A stretch of DNA of 10,979 nt from UBA2040 sp002332715 (GTDB taxonomy: Bacteria > Bacteroidota > Bacteroidia > Flavobacteriales_D > Crocinitomicaceae): NCBI GenBank assembly GCA_029242295.1, contig JAQWUF010000056.1, positions 1 to 10,979 on the forward strand. Direction: 5' to 3'. Every line of letters begins with the position of its first letter. The first letter of the stretch is position 1. Below the pieces are notes generated by a model. That model did no database searches. It saw only the letters and a program-made list of their open reading frames with translations, and was not told where the DNA came from. The position numbers and the translations under genes were made by a program. Below, one piece after another: positions 6,944 through 10,979 of the stretch.

Positions 6944-7586
6944 AAAATTGATTCAATTGTGTTGCGACTTTACTCGCATCGGTCATTTTGATTGCTTCAG
7001 TTTGAACAAATTCTTTATTCACTTTATCAACCATCGGTATTCTTCCTAAAACGGGAATTTGTGAAACCGATGAAATTATCTTTTCTGTCGATTGGTGCTC
7101 TTCTCCAACATAGATAATTCCAAGAATGGGTATGTTCCTTTTTTTCAAGGCATCCACCGAAAGTAAAGTATGGTTGATACTTCCCAAATAATGCCGAGAA
7201 ACAAGAATTACAGGCCATTTTTTTTCGGCTAGAACATCAATTAAGAGCAATCCATCGTTGTGCAAGGGAACCATCATGCCTCCTGCACCTTCAATTATTA
7301 AGGTGTTGTCAAAATGGGGAACTTCGAAATCGGAACTCTTGATTTCAACCTGGTCTATTTCAGCTGCACCATGAGGCGACATTGGTGTTTTTAATCTATA
7401 CTTTTCGGGTAAAACATGAACAGTTTCATTACACAATCTCGCTACCTTGATGCTGTCTGTATTGTCTAAATCTCCTGCTTGAATGGGTTTCCAATAATTT
7501 GCGGCCAACGATTGAGCAACAATTGCCGATACGACGGTTTTTCCAACATCAGTGCCAATTCCTGAGATAAATGCTATTTGTTTCAT
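6933..7586 (-). CDS. bioD: Dethiobiotin synthetase
   Basis: BioD closes the ureido ring of dethiobiotin from 7,8-diaminopelargonate, CO2 and ATP, directly after the BioA step. The 217-aa product has the P-loop GIGTDVGKT (9-17), WKPIQAG with Lys33, LKTPMSPHGAA (65-75), the EGAGG loop (99-103) followed by MMVPL, and VSRHYLGSINHTLLS, all in the usual order. I start it at ATG 7586. The frame extends to TTG 7598, but that codon overlaps the -7 promoter box, so it is unlikely to be in the transcript. bioD is promoter-proximal and bioA follows with an 11-bp overlap. bioB and bioF are not in this window. Confidence 0.95.
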   Translation of the reverse strand: MKQIAFISGIGTDVGKTVVSAIVAQSLAANYWKPIQAGDLDNTDSIKVARLCNETVHVLPEKYRLKTPMSPHGAAEIDQVEIKSSDFEVPHFDNTLIIEGAGGMMVPLHNDGLLLIDVLAEKKWPVILVSRHYLGSINHTLLSVDALKKRNIPILGIIYVGEEHQSTEKIISSVSQIPVLGRIPMVDKVNKEFVQTEAIKMTDASKVATQLNQFYGK

Positions 7587-7595
7587 GATTGAGGG

Positions 7596-7603
7596 CAAAG
7601 ATA
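7596..7603 (-). promoter_or_regulatory. -7 box of the bioD-bioA promoter
   Basis: On the minus strand TATCTTTG is a perfect TAnnTTTG -7 element ending 9 nt before the bioD ATG at 7586, implying a very short leader. No good -33 TTTG is seen at 19-21 nt. The 100-bp gap to the divergent gene at 7687 also contains CCGCAGAGTGGCACAGTGAG (7611-7630). This looks like a relic of a CGCAGAG-type intergenic repeat, although a regulator site cannot be excluded. Confidence 0.6.
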
Positions 7604-7686
7604 ATATTAACCGCAGAGTGGCACAGTGAGTTTCTCTTTAATTAAACTTTTAGCGAGGTAAATTGTTATTAATTCAAAACAATATT

Positions 7687-7857
7687 ATGTTATCATTTTT
7701 TAAATCAAAATCTCCGATAGAAAAACTCCAATCTCAATATGAAAAACTGATGGCGGAAGCACATAAATTAAGTACATCCAACCGGACCGCTAGCGATGCT
7801 AAAGTGAAAGAAGCCAACGATATATTGGATAAAATGGATGCATTAAAAAAGAAATAA
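7687..7857 (+). CDS. Lacal_2735 family small protein (56 aa)
   Basis: MLSFFKSKSPIEKLQSQYEK, then LMAEAHKLSTSNRTASDAKV and a basic helical end, matches what I know of the Lacal_2735 family, short Bacteroidota proteins with a start of the type M-x-x-F-K-K-K-S-P-x-E-K-L and no known function. The product is all helix and highly charged, probably a short coiled coil in the cytoplasm. I use ATG 7687 rather than the in-frame TTG at 7663 because the family begins at this Met. Its TAA overlaps the ATG of the next gene (TAATG at 7855-7859), so the two are translationally coupled. Confidence 0.8.
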   Translation: MLSFFKSKSPIEKLQSQYEKLMAEAHKLSTSNRTASDAKVKEANDILDKMDALKKK

Positions 7858-8147
7858 TGGCGAATCAATTTGCAATTTTAACTGACAGAGATCATAACCG
7901 TATAATTGAAATGGCTTGGGAAGACCGAACTCCTTTTGAAGCCATCGAATTTCAGTTTGGATTTTCCGAATCAGATGTTATTACATTAATGCGAAACTCA
8001 TTGAAACGCTCTAGCTTCAATCTTTGGCGAAAAAGGGTCAATAGCGGTGTGAGCCAAAAACATCTTTACAAAAGGAATTCTGGTGTAAATAGATTCAAAT
8101 GCTCTCTTCAGCGCCAGATAACAGGAAATAAAATCAGCAAAAGGTAA
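7857..8147 (+). CDS. TIGR03643/DUF2805 family protein (96 aa)
   Basis: Residues 8-62 (LTDRDHNRIIEMAWEDRTPF, then EAIEFQFGFSESDVITLMRN, ending SSFNLWRKRVNSG) match the TIGR03643/DUF2805 family as I know it. It is a short helical domain with a helix-turn-helix-like appearance (EAIEFQFGFSESDVITLMR), which suggests nucleic acid binding, though I know of no proven function. The basic tail (KHLYKRNSGVNRFKCSLQRQ) would also suit nucleic acid contact. The ATG overlaps the preceding stop. The gene ends one base short of the convergent tlyA stop at 8149, with no room for a terminator. Confidence 0.82.
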   Translation: MANQFAILTDRDHNRIIEMAWEDRTPFEAIEFQFGFSESDVITLMRNSLKRSSFNLWRKRVNSGVSQKHLYKRNSGVNRFKCSLQRQITGNKISKR

Positions 8148-8148
8148 T

Positions 8149-8913
8149 TTATGTTAGCTTCACCCCTTCAAAATTAAAGGTCCAATGACTTTTTAAGTAC
8201 ATTAAGATCTCTTGGTTGCCATCGCCTCCTAAAATAGGTGAATCAATGTGGGATACGTATGTCAAATGATTTAATTTCCCGACTTGTTTAATTTTTTCGA
8301 TTACTTCAGGGTACAATCTTTTATTCTTAACGATTCCACCCTTTCCAACGTTCTTTTTACCAACTTCAAATTGCGGTTTTACCAATGCGATGCATTCAGC
8401 ATTTTTCATCAATAATTGATGTAAAAACGGTAACACCTTCTCTAGTGATATAAAGGAAACATCAATTACAACAAGATCACATTGTTCAGATATCAATCGA
8501 CTATTCAGCTCTCTAACATGTGTTTTCTCCAAATTAACGACTCTTTCGTCGCTGGCGATTTTTGGGTGCAACTGATTTTGGCCAACATCCACACAAAACA
8601 CTTTTTTCGCTCCACCATCCAAACAAATTTCTGTAAATCCGCCTGTTGAAGCTCCAATGTCTAAAATGATTTTGCCTTTTACAGAAACATTAAAACTTTC
8701 AAGTGCTTTCTTTAATTTCAGCGCACCACGAGAAACAAATGGAATTTCTTCCGCCAAAAGTTCAATTTCAGCATCAACTGGGATTTTCTTCCCCGTCTTG
8801 TTCAACAGCTTTCCATTCACCAACACACCGTGTACACGAATGATTTCCTCAGCGCGCGTTCTCGTGGTTACGAGTCCACGCTGCAACAAAACCTTATCCA
8901 AGCGTTCTTCCAT
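8149..8913 (-). CDS. tlyA: TlyA-type rRNA 2'-O-methyltransferase (S4 + FtsJ domains)
   Basis: TlyA proteins use SAM to 2'-O-methylate ribose in rRNA (in mycobacteria 16S C1409 and 23S C1920). The 254-aa product has an N-terminal S4 RNA-binding domain (about 1-60; RLDKVLLQRGLVTTRTRAEE, VHGVLVNG). An FtsJ-like methyltransferase domain follows: SRGALKLKKAL (61-71), SAM motif I DIGASTGGFT (85-94), D151-VSFIS, VKPQFEVG (178-185) with Lys179, and GGDGNQE (229-235). These supply the expected Lys/Asp/Lys/Glu catalytic set. The frame extends to ATG 8943, but that extension covers the -7 box TACCTTTG, and family proteins start with the short M-x-x-RLD sequence, so 8913 is chosen. The box then lies only 4 nt before the ATG, implying a leaderless or nearly leaderless mRNA. 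Which rRNA site it modifies here is unknown. Confidence 0.92.
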   Translation of the reverse strand: MEERLDKVLLQRGLVTTRTRAEEIIRVHGVLVNGKLLNKTGKKIPVDAEIELLAEEIPFVSRGALKLKKALESFNVSVKGKIILDIGASTGGFTEICLDGGAKKVFCVDVGQNQLHPKIASDERVVNLEKTHVRELNSRLISEQCDLVVIDVSFISLEKVLPFLHQLLMKNAECIALVKPQFEVGKKNVGKGGIVKNKRLYPEVIEKIKQVGKLNHLTYVSHIDSPILGGDGNQEILMYLKSHWTFNFEGVKLT

Positions 8914-8917
8914 GCGA

Positions 8918-8925
8918 CAAAGGTA
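8918..8925 (-). promoter_or_regulatory. -7 box of tlyA, directly before its ATG
   Basis: TACCTTTG on the minus strand is a perfect TAnnTTTG match ending 4 nt before ATG 8913. Transcription would start at or next to the start codon. No -33 TTTG is present at the normal distance. Confidence 0.5.
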
Positions 8926-8945
8926 CACAAAGGATTTGTTCATAT

Positions 8946-8980
8946 TTTGTTCTTCTTACTATCATATTTCCCTAACTTTG
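8946..8980 (+). promoter_or_regulatory. Promoter of the PTPS-folE operon
   Basis: TTTG (8946-8949) and a perfect -7 TAACTTTG (8973-8980) are separated by 23 nt, somewhat longer than the usual 19. The -7 box ends 36 nt before the TTG start at 9017. It lies back-to-back with the tlyA promoter in the 103-bp divergent gap. Confidence 0.5.
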
Positions 8981-9016
8981 CACTTCCTTTATCCAAAAGC
9001 ATCAATTATAAGTGAT

Positions 9017-9448
9017 TTGAAAACAGTATACATTACAAGAAGAGAGACTTTCAACGCTGCACATAAGCTGTGGAATGAGAAGTGGTCGGCAGAAAAAAAT
9101 GAAGAAGTTTTTGGTCGATGTTCCAACCACAATTGGCATGGTCATAATTTCACTTTGTACGTTACTGTAAAAGGAATACCCAACCCAGATACGGGATTTG
9201 TAATTAATTTGAAGGATTTAAGTCAAATCGTTAAAGACGAAATCGTTGAAGTTTTGGACCACAAAAATTTGAATCTTGACGTTCCATTTCTGGAGGATAT
9301 TCTGCCATCAACGGAGAACCTAGTAATTTGTATTTGGGACCGCTTAGTTGAGCCAATTCGCAAATCGGGAGGTGAGATTGCAAAGGTAAAATTGGTAGAA
9401 ACGGAAAACAACTACGTCGAATATTGGGGAGGTGGTGAACCTTTTTAG
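9017..9448 (+). CDS. 6-pyruvoyl-tetrahydropterin synthase / QueD-family enzyme
   Basis: The enzyme acts on dihydroneopterin triphosphate, the product of FolE encoded next door. The 143-aa protein shows the T-fold PTPS signature: zinc ligands H16, H41 and H43, catalytic Cys35, D81-H82 of the relay (DHKNLNLD), STENL (98-102) and substrate-anchoring Glu128. The spacing C35-x5-HGH is the PTPS-II pattern of true 6-pyruvoyl-tetrahydropterin synthases; QueD of the queuosine pathway has CxxxHGH. DHKNLNLDVPF and STENL also resemble animal PTPS as I remember it. A tetrahydrobiopterin-type role is thus inferred, although automatic annotation may say QueD. The frame is open far upstream, but family similarity begins at K2-TVYITRRETF. 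No ATG or GTG fits, so TTG 9017 is the start. folE follows after 36 bp. Confidence 0.88.
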   Translation: MKTVYITRRETFNAAHKLWNEKWSAEKNEEVFGRCSNHNWHGHNFTLYVTVKGIPNPDTGFVINLKDLSQIVKDEIVEVLDHKNLNLDVPFLEDILPSTENLVICIWDRLVEPIRKSGGEIAKVKLVETENNYVEYWGGGEPF

Positions 9449-9484
9449 TGCAATTTCGTTTATAAATAAACAAAATCAAATAGC

Positions 9485-10078
9485 TTGAAAGAACAAATTA
9501 TTTACGACGACAAATTAACAGAATCACTAGCTGCGCATTACAAAGAAATTTTAAGAGAACTAGGTGAAAATCCAGATCGTGAAGGTTTGGAGAAAACACC
9601 AGAACGCGTAGCTAAAGCTATGCAGTTTTTGACCCAAGGTTATGACCAAGACCCAGATGCACTTTTGAGAAAAGCACTTTTCAAGGAAGAATATTCAGAA
9701 ATGGTTATCGTAAAAGATATTGAATTGTATTCTATGTGCGAACATCACATGTTGCCGTTTTTTGGAAAAGCCCATGTTGCATATATACCAAATGGCACAA
9801 TCGTAGGTTTGAGTAAAATTCCTCGAGTCGTTGATGCCTATGCCCGACGTTTGCAAGTACAGGAAAGATTGACCATTGAAATACGCGATGCCATTCAACG
9901 CGTTTTAAATCCGAAAGGTGTAGCTGTTGTTTTGGAATGTTCTCACATGTGCATGCAAATGCGCGGTGTTCAAAAACAAAATTCAACGACAACTTCCAGT
10001 GCGTTTAAAGGTTTATTCTTATCCAATGATTCTACGCGTAAAGAATTCATTAATTTGATTCAGGCAAGACTCCATTAA
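9485..10078 (+). CDS. folE: GTP cyclohydrolase I
   Basis: FolE converts GTP to 7,8-dihydroneopterin triphosphate, the first step for folate, tetrahydropterins and queuosine. The 197-aa product is a full-length type I enzyme: NPDREGLEKTPERVAKA (29-45), zinc ligands Cys85 and His88 in MCEHHMLPFFG, Cys156 in SHMCMQMRG, catalytic His87 and His154, LSKIPRVVDAYARRLQVQER (109-128), and the C-terminal SSAFKG (171-176). It begins with TTG 9485, the only start that gives the normal N-terminus. The preceding gene also has a TTG AAA start. It lies 36 bp after the PTPS gene with no promoter between, so it is the second gene of a pterin operon, placing substrate producer and user together. Confidence 0.96.
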   Translation: MKEQIIYDDKLTESLAAHYKEILRELGENPDREGLEKTPERVAKAMQFLTQGYDQDPDALLRKALFKEEYSEMVIVKDIELYSMCEHHMLPFFGKAHVAYIPNGTIVGLSKIPRVVDAYARRLQVQERLTIEIRDAIQRVLNPKGVAVVLECSHMCMQMRGVQKQNSTTTSSAFKGLFLSNDSTRKEFINLIQARLH

Positions 10079-10097
10079 TTCAATTACTAATAAATGC

Positions 10098-10125
10098 AAA
10101 AAAGGAGATTCTCGTTTCCTTTTTC
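10098..10125 (+). terminator. Possible intrinsic terminator after folE
   Basis: AAAAAGGA (10099-10106) pairs with TCCTTTTT (10117-10124) around a 10-nt loop, 20 nt after the folE stop. The U tract is part of the stem, so the hairpin is AT-rich and may be weak. It is a possible bidirectional terminator, though there is no convergent gene. Confidence 0.45.
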
Positions 10126-10127
10126 AA

Positions 10128-10135
10128 TATCTTTG
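10128..10135 (+). promoter_or_regulatory. -7 box for the BI-1/YccA family gene
   Basis: TATCTTTG is a perfect -7 match 24 nt before the ATG at 10160. The leader is AT-rich with no Shine-Dalgarno sequence, as usual in this phylum. No clear -33 is present. Confidence 0.55.
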
Positions 10136-10159
10136 TCTATAAACATATAATAAATTATT

Positions 10160-10870
10160 ATGTCAAATCAAATACATTCGCACGAAGGTTTTACGCAAGA
10201 TATTTCTCGAGATTTCTTCAGAAGTGTGTACACCTATATGTTCGGCGCACTCATTGTTTCAGGAATCGTAGCTTTTTGGGTAGGTACTCCTGAATTTTTT
10301 GTGAAATACTTTGTCACAGCAGAAGGAGGTCTTTCACCTATCTATTATGTGGTTATCTTCGCGCCAGTTGGTTTAGGATTGCTGATTCAAACACTGTATC
10401 GAAAAATGTCACTAGGCATTTTAACGGCTCTTTTTGTAGGCTTTTCAGCTCTTATGGGATTAAGTTTAGGATCTGTTTTCTTGGTCTATTCCGGTCAAAC
10501 AATCGCAACAACTTTCTTTATTACCGCAGGGGCCTTTGCAGGAATGGCTATTTTAGGTTACACCACTAAAACAGACTTAACGAAGATGGGCAGTTTGCTG
10601 TATATGGGATTCATTGGGATTTTCATTGCTGGAATTGTTAATATTTGGGTTCAAAGCAACTTCATGGGTTGGGTTATTTCTCTTTTAGGAGTAGTTGTAT
10701 TTACTGGATTGACTGCATATTACATGCAACGATTAAAAAGTATTTCTAATGATTCCGGGCTATCTGGTATCGAAAGAAATAAGTTGGCACTCGTTGGTGG
10801 ACTTCAATTGTACATTCTTTTCATCAACTTATTTATGTCGCTTTTAAGACTAACAGGTGGCCGAGATTAA
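10160..10870 (+). CDS. Bax inhibitor-1 / YccA family membrane protein
   Basis: This is a seven-helix inner-membrane protein of the BI-1 (TMBIM/YccA/YbhL) superfamily, whose bacterial members have been linked to calcium leak and, for YccA, to FtsH protease modulation. The 236-aa length is normal. Predicted helices lie at about 23-42, 59-79, 85-110, 113-134, 144-164, 169-189 and 208-231. The family block FITAGAFAGMAILGYTTKTDLTKMG (120-144) and the end LYILFINLFMSLLRL (217-231) support the call. Two residues differ from the typical family: GLTAYD-TQ reads GLTAYY-MQ (Tyr188) and LYLDFINLF reads LYILFINLF (Leu220). Both Asp residues of the di-aspartyl pH sensor therefore seem absent. The gene has its own promoter and stands alone. 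Confidence 0.93.
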   Translation: MSNQIHSHEGFTQDISRDFFRSVYTYMFGALIVSGIVAFWVGTPEFFVKYFVTAEGGLSPIYYVVIFAPVGLGLLIQTLYRKMSLGILTALFVGFSALMGLSLGSVFLVYSGQTIATTFFITAGAFAGMAILGYTTKTDLTKMGSLLYMGFIGIFIAGIVNIWVQSNFMGWVISLLGVVVFTGLTAYYMQRLKSISNDSGLSGIERNKLALVGGLQLYILFINLFMSLLRLTGGRD

Positions 10871-10880
10871 ATCATTTTTC

Positions 10881-10888
10881 TAACTTTG
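10881..10888 (+). promoter_or_regulatory. -7 box for the gene starting at 10903
   Basis: TAACTTTG is a perfect TAnnTTTG match 14 nt before the ATG at 10903 and 10 nt after the stop of the BI-1 gene. It supports a separate transcript and marks this ATG as a real start. Confidence 0.5.
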
Positions 10889-10902
10889 TAAAAAAACGAA
10901 CC

Positions 10903-10979
10903 ATGCCAGATAATTTTTTCGAAGAGTCAACCGTAGCTTTAGGTACAATTTTCACAATTGTTGCTCTAGGAGTTTTAGC
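10903..10979 (+). CDS. 5' end of a probable membrane protein (partial)
   Basis: Only 25 codons are present: MPDNFFEESTVALGTIFTIV and then ALGVL, running off the window edge. After a short acidic N-terminus a hydrophobic segment (about 11-25) begins, which would be a first membrane helix. The -7 box at 10881-10888 supports the start. There is too little to name a family. Confidence 0.55.
   Translation, partial: MPDNFFEESTVALGTIFTIVALGVL

Noticed and set aside
7587..7598. TTG start giving a four-residue extension of BioD
   Set aside because: The TTG overlaps the TATCTTTG promoter box, and BioD proteins begin just before the P-loop strand as with ATG 7586.
8657..9016. Upstream extension of the PTPS frame, 120 codons
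   Set aside because: It runs antisense through tlyA and has no family similarity; similarity begins right after TTG 9017.
1..10979. tRNA, rRNA, CRISPR array, insertion sequence or toxin-antitoxin pair
   Set aside because: I saw no direct repeat series, cloverleaf, transposase motif or terminal inverted repeat with target duplication. The small TAATG-coupled pair at 7687-8147 matches Lacal_2735 and TIGR03643 families, not toxin-antitoxin families.

Overview
The window looks like chromosomal DNA of a low-GC Bacteroidota bacterium, most likely of the Flavobacteriales. I base this on a type IX secretion sorting tail at the left edge, repeated TAnnTTTG -7 promoter boxes (the Bacteroidota sigma factor signature) just upstream of many starts, AT-rich leaders with little Shine-Dalgarno signal, and two small protein families I know only from this phylum (Lacal_2735 and TIGR03643/DUF2805). 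A more exact placement, for example near Fluviicola/Crocinitomicaceae, is a guess.

Left part (1-4148) is accessory-like. It starts with the 3' end of a T9SS-sorted surface protein. A gene-free fold-back element follows (592-780), with mutually exclusive pairing arms and a loose resemblance to an integron attC site. Next comes a 124-aa orphan with its own promoter and a strong terminator, then an uncharacterised exported 537-aa protein on the minus strand. A decayed locus (3460-4148) holds a TPR-like fragment and the 3' end of a SAM-dependent methyltransferase broken by a one-base deletion.

Middle part (4145-7603) is mostly core metabolism on the minus strand. It has a minimal DEAD-box RNA helicase with a GTG start and a clear promoter, a 5349-5684 stretch that looks like a degraded small exported ORF, and the coupled bioD-bioA pair. 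The pair carries out the DAPA aminotransferase and dethiobiotin synthetase steps of biotin synthesis; bioD is promoter-proximal and overlaps bioA by 11 bp.

Right part (7687-10979): a two-gene plus-strand unit (Lacal_2735 and TIGR03643 proteins, TAATG overlap) converges on a TlyA-type rRNA methyltransferase gene. That gene diverges from a pterin operon of a PTPS-family enzyme and GTP cyclohydrolase I (folE), both with TTG starts. The PTPS protein carries CxxxxxHGH spacing, typical of true 6-pyruvoyl-tetrahydropterin synthases rather than QueD, so the pair may make a tetrahydropterin cofactor. A BI-1/YccA-family membrane protein follows that appears to lack both members of the di-aspartyl pH sensor. 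The window ends in the first 25 codons of a probable membrane protein.

I found no tRNA, rRNA, CRISPR array or insertion sequence. I do not see a clear undescribed multi-gene system. The best leads are the fold-back element, the BI-1 sensor loss, the PTPS-II motif and the decayed methyltransferase locus.
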